Source: VGSG01 sp040756375
GTDB taxonomy: Bacteria > Desulfobacterota > Desulfomonilia > Desulfomonilales > Desulfomonilaceae
Reading direction: 5' to 3'
DNA: 64,000 nucleotides
Assembly (NCBI GenBank): GCA_040756375.1
Contig: JBFLZC010000002.1
Location: 392,864 to 456,863, forward strand
A model generated the notes under the pieces. The model made no database searches and was not told where the DNA came from. It worked only from the letters and a program-made list of their open reading frames with translations. The translations under genes were made by a program, and so were the position numbers. Below, piece after piece: positions 1 to 8,079 of this stretch. How positions within the stretch are numbered: the stretch's first letter is position 1; each line of letters begins with the position of its first letter.

Positions 1-35
1 CCGACGGTCAACTAGACCGCCAAGAGAGGCCCTTG

Positions 36-1787
36 ATGGCAGAAACTCTCAAAGTGCTCATCGTGGAAGACTCTGAAGACGATGCTCTTCTGATCGCCAA
101 CGAACTGGAGTTTGCAGGGCACAAGCCAATTTGGAAACGCGTGGAAACCGAGCGGGCGATGAATGACGCGCTGCACACCAACTCCTGGGATGTGTGTATC
201 GCAGACTACGCGATGCCGAGATTCAGCGGACCTGCCGCGCTGGAGCTGGTAAAGGAACGAGGCCTGGATCTTCCCTTCATATTGGTCTCAGGGAAGATCG
301 GCGAAGAAGCCGCGGTGGAAATGATGAAGGCAGGCGCGCACGATTACATCATGAAGGACAAGCTTGCCCGGTTGGTTCCCGCAATCCAACGGGAGATCCG
401 AGAAGCCGAGATACGAGCTGAGCACCGCCTCGCGGAGGAGGCTCTCCGTAGGAGCGAAGAGCGCTTTCGCGCCGTCATCGAGAGCGCCCAGGACTGCATA
501 TTTATTAAAGATCGCAACCTCAAGTACACCCACGTCAATTCCGCCATGGCGGCACTGACCGGGGTACCTGTGTGGGAACTCTTGGGAAAAGAGGCGGACT
601 TCATCTATGGCGAAGAAGCTGCGGAACATATCAAAGAAGTGGACCTGAGAGTTCTAAGCGGGGAATCGATTGAAGAAGAACACACGAGACCCGTAAGGGG
701 CGTGGAACTGGTCTTCCACGATACCAGGGTGCCCCTCCGGGATCCGCGAGGCGATATTATCGGCCTTTGCGGGATCTCTCGCAATATCACTGAACGGAAA
801 AAGGCTGCTCCTGCTGCTCCGGTGCAGATTGGAGACTACCCCTCCAAAACCATGCGAGAAACCATGCAGCAGGCCAGGCAGGCCGCGGCCACCAACAGCC
901 TTGTGCTCTTGCTGGGAGAGAGCGGCAGCGGCAAGGATTACCTGGCCCGCTGGATCCACGATCATTCGCGGCGTGCAAGCGGACCGTTCTTTGCCATTAA
1001 TTGCGCGGCGGTTCCCGGAGAACTTGCCGAATCCGAACTCTTCGGGCACGAACCAGGCGCGTTCACCGGGACGCGAGGTCGAAAGAGGGGCTTACTGGAA
1101 CTTGCCGAGGGCGGGACATTGCTCCTCAACGAAATCGGCGAGTTATCATTGCCGCTTCAATCCAAGCTGCTCACGTTCCTCGATACCAAGTCGTTCCTTC
1201 GGGTGGGCGGCGAGAAGAGCATCCACGTGAATGCTCGACTCATCGCGGCCACCAATCGCAATTTGCAGGAAGAAGTCTTGGAAAAGCGTTTCCTGGAGGC
1301 TCTTTTCTATCGCCTGAACGTGTTCACGATACATGTTCCTCCGCTTCGGGACCGGACCGAGGACATCCCGGTAATCGTGGAAGAGATCATGTCCAGCCTC
1401 GCAGCAGACATGCAGCTCTCCGAACTGCCGGTAATCGATCCCCAAGGCATGAACCGCTTGACTCGGTACTATTGGCCGGGAAACGTACGGGAGTTGCGAA
1501 ATGTTCTGGAGAGGGCTCTGATGCTTTGGGACAAGGACGAATTTGACGTTGGGCTGCCGCTGCCTAACGCGGGCTCGGAAGACTGGTCATACCTGGTCCG
1601 ATTTCCCACAAAGCTCAGTCTTAATGGGGTCACGGACCATGTAGCAAAATCGCTCTGCGAGGAGGCTCTCCGCCGGGCCGATGGGAGCAAGACAGAGGCT
1701 GCTCGATTGCTCGGAGTATCGCGGTACACCTTTTATCGACACATGAAGGCGTATGGGATCGCGGGCGAAGATGAGACAGTGGCTTGA
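36..1787 (+). CDS. Sigma-54-dependent response regulator (receiver, PAS, AAA+, Fis-type HTH)
   Basis: A 583-aa enhancer-binding protein. Residues 1-125 form a receiver domain with the acidic pocket at D12/E11, phospho-acceptor D57 in IADYAMP and a conserved lysine near IMKDK. Residues about 140-255 are a PAS sensor. Residues about 268-500 are the sigma-54 AAA+ domain with Walker A GESGSGKD (294-301), the sigma-54 contact loop GAFTG (341-345, followed by T instead of the usual A) and Walker B LLLNEIGE. The Walker B aspartate is replaced by N365, while E366 is kept. The C-terminus is a Fis-like helix-turn-helix (EAARLLGVSRYTFYRHM). I chose ATG at 36 over TTG at 33 because AGAGAGG lies about 7 bases upstream. 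It should activate sigma-54 promoters after phosphorylation; one candidate lies 317 bases past its stop. No cognate kinase is in the window. Confidence 0.93.
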   Translation: MAETLKVLIVEDSEDDALLIANELEFAGHKPIWKRVETERAMNDALHTNSWDVCIADYAMPRFSGPAALELVKERGLDLPFILVSGKIGEEAAVEMMKAGAHDYIMKDKLARLVPAIQREIREAEIRAEHRLAEEALRRSEERFRAVIESAQDCIFIKDRNLKYTHVNSAMAALTGVPVWELLGKEADFIYGEEAAEHIKEVDLRVLSGESIEEEHTRPVRGVELVFHDTRVPLRDPRGDIIGLCGISRNITERKKAAPAAPVQIGDYPSKTMRETMQQARQAAATNSLVLLLGESGSGKDYLARWIHDHSRRASGPFFAINCAAVPGELAESELFGHEPGAFTGTRGRKRGLLELAEGGTLLLNEIGELSLPLQSKLLTFLDTKSFLRVGGEKSIHVNARLIAATNRNLQEEVLEKRFLEALFYRLNVFTIHVPPLRDRTEDIPVIVEEIMSSLAADMQLSELPVIDPQGMNRLTRYYWPGNVRELRNVLERALMLWDKDEFDVGLPLPNAGSEDWSYLVRFPTKLSLNGVTDHVAKSLCEEALRRADGSKTEAARLLGVSRYTFYRHMKAYGIAGEDETVA

Positions 1788-2218
1788 CGTCGCGTGCGTT
1801 TTTGTGACAGCCGCTTTTCCATAACCTGAAGATCTTCCTGTAATATCCTGCAAGCGTCTCGTTTTCGCACATCACGGGGTAATGCACCGTGAGGATTCGT
1901 GGGCCGGACGAGCTCTTTCTGAATCCGGCCCTGCCGGGGCCCTTGCATAACATCTTTTGATATCAATATGTTATAATCACTCTACCAATTCGCCTGCGAG
2001 AACGCAGCTTCCCACTTCGCTCACTCCTAAGATACCGCTTGAAACGCGGCTTCGTTGCATGGGTTGGTGTGACCGTTTGCTTTCGTAAACGTCCGGCGCG
2101 ATCTGGCACGAAAAATGCTTTCTTCGCATCACGACGGGGGGACAGAATACGGCAGGCGCCCGGCACGAAGTCGGATGCCACCGGAGAATGAACCCCTCGT
2201 TCACCAGGGGGTTGAACG
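1788..2218. other. Intergenic region, no gene seen
   Basis: No coding sequence supported on either strand. It contains an 8-bp inverted repeat (1901-1908 with 1924-1931) without a U-tract, which could be a weak terminator for the regulator gene. It also contains the sigma-54 promoter candidate listed separately. The remainder looks like leader sequence for the small gene at 2219. Confidence 0.6.
2104..2119 (+). promoter_or_regulatory. Sigma-54 (-24/-12) promoter candidate
   Basis: TGGCACG at 2104-2110, then AAAA, then ATGCT at 2115-2119. The invariant GG (2105-2106) and GC (2117-2118) are separated by exactly 10 bases. The match to the family consensus TGGCACG-N4-TTGCW differs at one position. 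It sits about 100 bases before the ATG of the next gene, and the preceding gene encodes a sigma-54 activator, which supports a real promoter. Which genes it drives beyond the first is not shown by the sequence. Confidence 0.75.
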
Positions 2219-2467
2219 ATGCCGGCCAGGACGGTCATTGACGACCTGATCGAGGCGGGGTGGGATGTTCTCAACAGCGATTTCGATCGACACGCATTTC
2301 ACCGCTGGCGGGAGAAGGCGTCCGAATGCGTGAGTCAGCTGCTTGGTCCAGAGCATGCTTATGCGCAGATCCTCGCGGAATATGCCGATGGTCTGGAGGA
2401 ACGAAGCATGCTTGCAGCAGCGGGTGTGCTCATCGCAGTGAGGGAGAAGATCAGGAACGTGTTTTAG
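2219..2467 (+). CDS. Small hypothetical protein, 82 aa
   Basis: I do not recognise a named family. The product is soluble, mixed-charge and predicted mostly helical, with no signal peptide or membrane segment. The start is supported by AGGGGG about 8 bases upstream of ATG. It contains a WREKASECVSQLLGPEHAYA stretch and an N-terminal DDLIEAGWDVL segment. It lies about 100 bases downstream of a good sigma-54 promoter match and next to a sigma-54 response regulator. It is therefore probably the first target of that regulator, perhaps a small signalling or adaptor protein. That role is inference only. Confidence 0.7.
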   Translation: MPARTVIDDLIEAGWDVLNSDFDRHAFHRWREKASECVSQLLGPEHAYAQILAEYADGLEERSMLAAAGVLIAVREKIRNVF

Positions 2468-2862
2468 CTTACCAGGGCTGAAGTTGCCAGCAAGAAGGCC
2501 CGGTCCATAAAGGTTGATTCACGGGGCAACAGTCCCGACGTTTTCACACGCCTGGAGAAATTCGGGGAGGCACGAAGAGGCCAATCAGAGCGGGACGAGA
2601 CGAGACACGTGGACGTGATGCGGACCCGATAGGGGGGACGGAGTGAAATCGACCACAGCTCATCACTCCGAAACATGCTCTGATTGGAGGCAGCAGGACC
2701 CGCCGACAGGTATTGCGGTCAATCCCCTGATCCGGGCGTGTGATATCTCATCCCCATGAAAACATCTGTGGCTGTCAGAGAGACTGGGACTCCTCTATGG
2801 AGACCCGGCAAGGGAGTGGAGGATCTGCGGAGGCCGATATCGGCACACCAGGAGGCGATAGC
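2468..2862. other. Intergenic region, no gene seen
   Basis: No supported gene. The open frame of the next gene extends back to 2740, but that extension is low-complexity and polar and has no ribosome binding site, so I treat it as untranslated leader. No clear terminator or promoter was recognised. Confidence 0.5.
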
Positions 2863-3588
2863 ATGAAAGAAAAGGGCATCTTTGCTAACCCGTTCCGCAT
2901 GATGAGCCCAAAATTGGACACAGAAGTCACCAGGCTTGAAGATTACTATAAGAAACCATACACCGAGTCAGTGAGTCTGGAAGAGGGGCTGCTCATCATG
3001 ATCAGCAAAGAGATCGAGCTGACGCGCATCCTCTCGAAGTGCGTGGTCACCTGTCCGGAACCGCAGGCACAGCAATGCCAGGCCCTGGCAGAAGAAGTCC
3101 ACCGACAGGAAAAGGTGCTTACCAAAGACCTGGTTTCTTCTAAGGTTCGGGGAGAGCTCCTCAAGGGCGTTATCCGCTTCCCCTACCGCTTGGAGCGAAT
3201 CGGAGACCTGTTAGAGGGCATACTGAGGTGTTGCCGGACTAAGACCAGAGACCACATTCCATTTAGCGAGAAGGCTCACGCAGAACTCGACCAACTCTTT
3301 GCAGTCCTCTCGGACATGATGGCCAACTTACGAGACGCCTTTAGAACACCGAATAAGATACTTTTAGAACACATCCTTTCCCAGGGTGATAAGCTCCGGC
3401 AAATGGTGGAGGATTTCAAGATCACACACTGGGATCGCCTGGAAGGAGGCTATTGCGCGGTGGAGGCGTCACCTGTCTACCGGGATATCTTGGATTCGTT
3501 CCGGCTGATCAACGAGTACCTCGAGAAGATGGCTAAAACCTTGCTGGACCTGGGCGATCGGGTCGGTGCTGAAAAGGCCGCGGGGTAA
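2863..3588 (+). CDS. PhoU-like helical domain protein
   Basis: A 241-aa all-helical protein resembling the PhoU-like (DUF47/PhoU) proteins that accompany phosphate transport or stand alone as regulators. Amphipathic helices cover nearly the full length; the region PYRLERIGDLLEGILR resembles the E/D-rich PhoU core helix. The frame is open from 2740, but ATG 2863 is preceded by GGAGG at 2851-2855, so I use the shorter start. There is no membrane segment, so it is not a full Na/Pi cotransporter. It precedes a GNAT gene by 6 bases and is probably co-transcribed with it. A role in phosphate or stress signalling is inferred from the fold and the UspA/CBS neighbours. Confidence 0.7.
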   Translation: MKEKGIFANPFRMMSPKLDTEVTRLEDYYKKPYTESVSLEEGLLIMISKEIELTRILSKCVVTCPEPQAQQCQALAEEVHRQEKVLTKDLVSSKVRGELLKGVIRFPYRLERIGDLLEGILRCCRTKTRDHIPFSEKAHAELDQLFAVLSDMMANLRDAFRTPNKILLEHILSQGDKLRQMVEDFKITHWDRLEGGYCAVEASPVYRDILDSFRLINEYLEKMAKTLLDLGDRVGAEKAAG

Positions 3589-3594
3589 TCCTCA

Positions 3595-4257
3595 GTGCAA
3601 GACCGGGAAACGCAACGGGAACGGTGCAACGCTGTGAAAGAAGTCGCGGGCCAAACAACCACGTCGTACGAAGAGGGTCGCGGGGACTACCTTGATATTC
3701 CCGACCCTTTCAGCCATTTTCGTGCACCGTACCCTGACCATTGTACGAGAAGAGTCTTTCTTGCGGATGGCTCTTTGGCCGCTATACGGGCCATAAAGGC
3801 TGAAGATGCGCCGCTTCTGGTGACGTTTTTCAACACCTTGTCTCCTGAGACCGTTTTCTTCAGGTTCTTGGCCCACCTGAGGGCACTTCCGCTTGAATGG
3901 GTGAGGCATTTTACAGTTATTGAGTACGACCGGGATGTGGCGCTGGTCGCGACACGGAAGGACGAAAAGGGCGAACACATAGTCGGGGTGGGCAGGGTCA
4001 TGCGTCATACCGGTTCAATCGACGGCGAGCTTGCGGTGGTGGTGGCCGATGACCGACAAGGACGAGGGTTGGGAAAAATCCTCGTGGAAGACTGTGTACG
4101 TTATTCAGCCGAACTTGGGATGAGACGAATCTGGGGGGTGATCTCGCGGGATAACGCCAGAGCTCTCGCACTAGCCGAGAAACTGGGCTTTTCCATCAGC
4201 CGCGAGGCAGGAGGCGATCTGTACGAAGTGGAAAGGAGACTGCAACCCGCAGGTTAA
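3595..4257 (+). CDS. GNAT-family N-acetyltransferase (PatZ-like domain)
   Basis: A 220-aa open frame. The GNAT fold spans residues about 45-215 with the acetyl-CoA loop DDRQGRGLGKIL (the Q/RxxGxG motif) and the C-terminal VISRDNARALALAEKLGF motif. The sequence around FFNTLSPETVFFRFL matches the GNAT domain that is fused to NDP-forming acyl-CoA synthetase in PatZ/Pka-type protein lysine acetyltransferases; here it stands alone. The start is uncertain: GTG 3595 gives the longest form and GTG 3634 is an alternative. A protein acetyltransferase acting on acyl-CoA synthetases is a plausible role, and two acyl-CoA synthetase alpha subunits lie at 58-61 kb, but no direct link is shown. Confidence 0.8.
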   Translation: MQDRETQRERCNAVKEVAGQTTTSYEEGRGDYLDIPDPFSHFRAPYPDHCTRRVFLADGSLAAIRAIKAEDAPLLVTFFNTLSPETVFFRFLAHLRALPLEWVRHFTVIEYDRDVALVATRKDEKGEHIVGVGRVMRHTGSIDGELAVVVADDRQGRGLGKILVEDCVRYSAELGMRRIWGVISRDNARALALAEKLGFSISREAGGDLYEVERRLQPAG

Positions 4258-4446
4258 ATGGCCTAGCGTGAGTCAGGTCTGTTGATCGGGATTGATCACG
4301 CTGCGGATCCCGGGACCCGATTACGGACAAGCGATAACGCCTCTGGTGCATGTGCACCACCTCTGGCCGACCGAGGGATTCATTCAATTCGGGTCGGGCC
4401 TTGTCAAAGCGGTTTCCGAGGCATCGGGACTGCACATAGGAGAGGG

Positions 4447-5148
4447 ATGATGCTCGTGAAGTACTGGATGAGAAGGGCCGTAATCACGGTGAACGCCGGC
4501 GACTCCATGCAAGAGGCGATAACTAAAATGAAAGAGTATTTCGTCCAGTTGCTTCCCGTCCTGAAAGACGGGAGCCTGGTAGGGGTCATCACCGATCGCG
4601 ATCTCAAGAGAGCCTCCGCTTCGGACGCAACGTCGCTGGATGTTCACGAGCTGGCATATCTCATCGCCAAAATTACGTGTGAAGAGATCATGTCCAAGAA
4701 CCCCATTACCGTTCCGCCTGACTTTACCCTTGAGGAAGCTGCTGCTCTGTTGCTGCATCACAAGATATCAGGCGCGCCTGTAGTGGACAACGCCGGTAGA
4801 TTAGTCGGCACCATCGGCCAAAGGGACATTTATCGGGCACTGCTTTCTCTGACGGGGTTTGAAAAACGGGGGCTTCAGCTCGCGTTTGACATTGCGGATC
4901 GCGCCGGGTCGATCAAGCAACTTACCGACGTAGTGCGGAAGTGCCGCGGCAGGCTGGTAAGCGTACTCTCGTCGTACGAAAGGGCGTCATCGGGACGCCG
5001 ACACGTGTACATTCGAGCGTACAACCTGGATCGAAACCAGGTGCCTCAGATGGTCGAAGAGCTCAAGACCAAAGGCACGCTCTTGTATTTGGTCGATCAC
5101 CGTGAAGGCACGCGAGAAGAATTTGTGCAATCAGAACGAGTAGGGTAA
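4447..5148 (+). CDS. CBS-CBS-ACT domain protein (AcuB-like)
   Basis: A 233-aa protein with two CBS domains. CBS1 begins at YWMRRAVITV and contains GVITDRDLKRA; CBS2 begins at IMSKNPITVPPDFTLEEAAALLL and contains GTIGQRDIYRALL. A C-terminal ACT-like domain carries DIADRAGSIKQLTDVVRKCRG and a second strand pattern ending YLVDHREG. This order is that of AcuB-type proteins, which bind adenine nucleotides through the CBS pair. The frame is open from 4282, but AGGAGAGGG just before ATG 4447 fixes the start. No catalytic domain is fused, so it is a stand-alone sensor or regulator. It lies upstream of a UspA gene with 32 bases between them. Confidence 0.85.
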   Translation: MMLVKYWMRRAVITVNAGDSMQEAITKMKEYFVQLLPVLKDGSLVGVITDRDLKRASASDATSLDVHELAYLIAKITCEEIMSKNPITVPPDFTLEEAAALLLHHKISGAPVVDNAGRLVGTIGQRDIYRALLSLTGFEKRGLQLAFDIADRAGSIKQLTDVVRKCRGRLVSVLSSYERASSGRRHVYIRAYNLDRNQVPQMVEELKTKGTLLYLVDHREGTREEFVQSERVG

Positions 5149-5180
5149 CGTGAGGAATCTCTGAAGAGGTGGGCCCTGTC

Positions 5181-5630
5181 ATGGCGATCAAGAAGATACT
5201 TTTTTGCACTGATTTCTCTGAGAATTCCGCTCCGGCTCGATCTAAGGCCGTCGAATTTGCCAAAGCCTTCGGCGCGGAGCTCATTATCGTCCACGTGGTG
5301 AATTCTCGCCTCTTGGGCTATCCATCTTTCGAAAACAAGCTCCCCGTCGATCTGGCCCTTCTGGAGCGAAACATCCAGGAGGGAGCCCAAGAAGAACTGG
5401 AAAGCGCTGCGGCTGAATGTCGGAAGAAGGTCTCGTCAGTAAAGACTCTTCTGCTCACCGGCTCGCCGGCGGAGGAAATCGTTCGATTCGCCGACGACCA
5501 CTCCGTAGACGTCATTGTCATGGGAACCCACGGCTGGACGGGCATAAGGCATCTCATCCTTGGGAGCACCGCAGAAAATGTGGTCAGAAGCGCCCGATGC
5601 CCCGTTCTGACAGTCAGAAATCCAAAATAG
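5181..5630 (+). CDS. Universal stress protein, UspA family
   Basis: A 149-aa single UspA domain. It starts MAIKKILFCTDFSENS, with the N-terminal aspartate of the nucleotide pocket, and contains VDVIVMGTHGWTG followed by LGSTAENVV, which is the G-2x-G-9x-G(S/T) ATP-binding signature of ATP-binding Usp proteins. ATG 5181 gives the canonical N-terminus; GTG 5169 is in frame but overlaps the purine-rich AAGAGG element. Cytoplasmic. Together with the preceding CBS, PhoU-like and GNAT genes it forms an apparent stress or energy-status group. Confidence 0.92.
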   Translation: MAIKKILFCTDFSENSAPARSKAVEFAKAFGAELIIVHVVNSRLLGYPSFENKLPVDLALLERNIQEGAQEELESAAAECRKKVSSVKTLLLTGSPAEEIVRFADDHSVDVIVMGTHGWTGIRHLILGSTAENVVRSARCPVLTVRNPK

Positions 5631-5646
5631 GACCACTTTCGGGAAT

Positions 5647-5688
5647 TCCGGGGAACTACTTCCACGCAAGAGAGGTTGGTTCCCCGGA
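5647..5688 (+). terminator. Inverted repeat after the UspA gene, possible terminator
   Basis: A perfect 10-bp stem (5647-5656 with 5679-5688) with a 22-base loop lies 16 bases past the UspA stop. It is followed by a pyrimidine-rich CTCCTCATTCCCTCTC stretch rather than a clean T-run, so termination is plausible but not certain. Confidence 0.4.
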
Positions 5689-5854
5689 CTCCTCATTCCC
5701 TCTCTTCCTCACCCATTGAGCCTCTCGGACTAGACTCCCTATAGTGGTAAGGACTGTCCAACTCTGCCGAGCCGGTGTAATCTGACTTCTTTGGAAACCG
5801 GACAATAGGAGTTCGCTTCCGAGCAATGAAGATGACCTTGAAGCAAGAGTAGCC

Positions 5855-5935
5855 GTAGGTCGGATTGAGCGGAGCGAAATCCGACATCATGCCCAATACA
5901 ACATGTCGGGTTTCGCTGGGCTCAACCCGACCTAC
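5855..5935. repeat. Palindromic intergenic repeat, about 81 bp
   Basis: Two arms beginning GTAGGTCGG and ending CCGACCTAC are near-perfect reverse complements over about 31 bases, with only a few mismatches and a short centre (CATCATGCCCAATACAACAT). The arm consensus GTAGGTCGG(A/G)TTGAGC is a type of dispersed palindrome seen in many proteobacterial genomes. It contains no open frame and lies upstream of the SMR gene. Confidence 0.8.
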
Positions 5936-5981
5936 GCGTACGCACTGTTTGATAGCGCACCGGTATAAGAAGGGCTCGCAC

Positions 5982-6308
5982 ATGACAAGCTGGATTTATC
6001 TGATTATTGCCATTCTCTTTGAGGTCGCAGGCACCACGTCCATGAAGCTTTCTGACGGCCTCACGAGACTGTTGCCGTCAATCCTTATTTTCGTGTTCTA
6101 CAGCGTTTCGTTCACAGCTCTCACCCTCTGTCTGCGACATCTGGATGTGAGCGTCGCTTATGCGGTCTGGTCCGGATTGGGAACCGCTCTCATCGCGGCC
6201 ATCGGCATGGCATACTTCAAGGAACCGCTCACGATCTTCAAAGTCTTCTCCATCGGACTGATCGTTGTGGGAGTGATTTGTCTCAACCTTGCCAATGGGA
6301 GGCACTGA
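5982..6308 (+). CDS. Small multidrug resistance (SMR) transporter, EmrE/Qac type
   Basis: A 108-aa inner-membrane protein with four transmembrane helices. The proton/substrate-coupling glutamate is at E14 (AILFEVAGT), exactly as in EmrE, and helix 3 carries the YAVWSGLGTALIA signature. EmrE-like members work as antiparallel dimers exporting quaternary cations in exchange for protons. The signature is closer to the EmrE/Qac group than to the guanidinium exporter group, but substrate cannot be read from sequence. The start has AAGAAGGG about 8 bases upstream. It is a single gene just before the glycan locus, on the same strand. Confidence 0.93.
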   Translation: MTSWIYLIIAILFEVAGTTSMKLSDGLTRLLPSILIFVFYSVSFTALTLCLRHLDVSVAYAVWSGLGTALIAAIGMAYFKEPLTIFKVFSIGLIVVGVICLNLANGRH

Positions 6309-6500
6309 TGCCACAAGTCAGCCGGCTCAAGAGAGCCCGCAACATGCGCCTTGACTTGGGGCAGAGCTCGCCGTTAGAATGAAACGGGATGGTACCACAC
6401 GTTTTCCAGCCGATTCAGATGCTCGTTTCGGGCAGGCATCGGCTGCCTGCCACGGCCATCGCTTGTTATCCGACTCATTACTCATCGATGCTGTGGCAAC

Positions 6501-8051
6501 TTGAATGAGACGCGACCACCGCTGTATGCGGATGCTATTTCTAGGTCCGGCCGACTGAGCGTCTCGCGTAGGACTACCTCGCCGGCCGAGGGGGATTCAT
6601 TGGTAGAAGCTTCGACCCCGTCTTCCCACGATCCTGGCAGGACAGAATATACTCTCAAGCGCATCGCTCACTGGGACGCTGTGGCTCTCAGACCGAGGGC
6701 CACATGGGGTGACTATTACCATCGAAGACTTGAACAGATCTACCAGGACCTGGTGCCCCCAGGGCAGAAGGTCCTGGAAGTGGGCTGCGCAACAGGCGAC
6801 CTCCTGGCAGCCCTCGCTCCTTCCGAAGGTGTAGGCGTGGATCTTTCCGGCCAAATGGTTCATCAGGCCCGTGAGAAATACCCGAAGCTCAGTTTTGTGC
6901 ACGCCGACATCCACGGCGCGGCTCTCGAAGGTACGTTCGACACGATTATCCTCTCCGACGTGGTCAATGATCTTTGGGACGTACAGCAAGTATTCGAGAG
7001 GATCAAAGCATGGTGCAGTCCTCGGACGCGTATCATCCTCAACTCGTACAGTCGCGTGTGGCAACCGCAACTGACCTTGGTGAGAGCTCTGGGACTTGCA
7101 ACACCTCTGTTGCCACAGAATTGGTTGACGGCAGAGGACATGACCAACCTGCTCTCATTGGCTGATCTGGAGGTAGTGAGGAAATCCACCGAAATCTTGT
7201 TTCCTCTGGACGTCCCGCTCCTTGCCCGGCTTTGTAACCGCTATTTGGTCAAGTTTGCGCCATTCCGATGGTTTGCTCTGACACACGTGCTGGTAGCTCG
7301 TGTCCGACCAACGCCTGCCCAATCATCGAAAGGTGATGGTGTTTCGGTTGTGATACCCGCTCGGAACGAAGAAGGTAATATTGAACGAATCATCACAAGC
7401 GTTCCGGATATGGGAGCCCATACTGAGCTGGTTTTCGTAGAAGGTCATTCCACGGATAACACGTACGCAGCCATTCAAGAGGCGGTAAAAGCACATCCGG
7501 AACGGAGCTGCCAAGTTCTCAAGCAAACCGGAAAAGGCAAAGGCGACGCGGTGAGACTTGGATTCTCATGTGCACAACATAACATTCTCATGATATTGGA
7601 TGCGGATTTGACGGTCCCACCTTCGGACTTGCCTCGCTTCTACGAGGCGCTTGTTTCAGGTCAGGGCGAGTTCATCAACGGCGTGCGCCTGGTCTATCCA
7701 ATGGAAGACAAGGCCATGCAATTTTGTAATGTTGTGGGGAACCGTTTTTTCAGCTTGGCCTTTTCGTGGCTGCTGGGGCAACCGATCAAAGACACACTCT
7801 GCGGGACAAAAGTGCTTTGGAAAAGGGACTATGAGCGTATTGCGGCAGACAAGGCATTTTTCGCCCGATTCGATCCATTTGGGGATTTCGATTTGCTTTT
7901 CGGAGCTGCGAAGCTCTCACTAAAACTCTTGGACATGCCGGTGCGCTATCGGCAGCGTACATACGGCGAAACCAACATCCAGCGCTGGCGACACGGGTGG
8001 CTGCTTCTCAAGATGGTTGTCCATGCGGCCAGGAGAGTTAAGTTTGTCTGA
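6501..8051 (+). CDS. Bifunctional SAM methyltransferase / family 2 glycosyltransferase
   Basis: A 516-aa two-domain enzyme. Residues about 60-260 are a class I methyltransferase with motif I VLEVGCATGDLLAAL and post-I GVGVDLSG. Residues about 275-510 are a GT2 (GT-A) domain starting VSVVIPARNEEGNIE, with the DAD metal motif in MILDADLTVPPSDL and an acceptor-side GTKVLWKRDYERI region. No transmembrane helices, so it is cytoplasmic or peripheral. This fusion is a known architecture in bacterial glycan loci. The start is uncertain: TTG 6501 lacks a clear ribosome binding site and the first 50 residues are poorly conserved-looking. It opens the large plus-strand glycan cluster. Confidence 0.85.
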   Translation: MNETRPPLYADAISRSGRLSVSRRTTSPAEGDSLVEASTPSSHDPGRTEYTLKRIAHWDAVALRPRATWGDYYHRRLEQIYQDLVPPGQKVLEVGCATGDLLAALAPSEGVGVDLSGQMVHQAREKYPKLSFVHADIHGAALEGTFDTIILSDVVNDLWDVQQVFERIKAWCSPRTRIILNSYSRVWQPQLTLVRALGLATPLLPQNWLTAEDMTNLLSLADLEVVRKSTEILFPLDVPLLARLCNRYLVKFAPFRWFALTHVLVARVRPTPAQSSKGDGVSVVIPARNEEGNIERIITSVPDMGAHTELVFVEGHSTDNTYAAIQEAVKAHPERSCQVLKQTGKGKGDAVRLGFSCAQHNILMILDADLTVPPSDLPRFYEALVSGQGEFINGVRLVYPMEDKAMQFCNVVGNRFFSLAFSWLLGQPIKDTLCGTKVLWKRDYERIAADKAFFARFDPFGDFDLLFGAAKLSLKLLDMPVRYRQRTYGETNIQRWRHGWLLLKMVVHAARRVKFV

Positions 8052-8079
8052 AAAGCCCTAACGAAGTAGGTCGATTCCG

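Noticed and set aside
1966..2274. Minus-strand frames covering the region before the 82-aa gene
   Set aside because: Composition looks random; they cover the sigma-54 promoter and the start of the 2219 gene.
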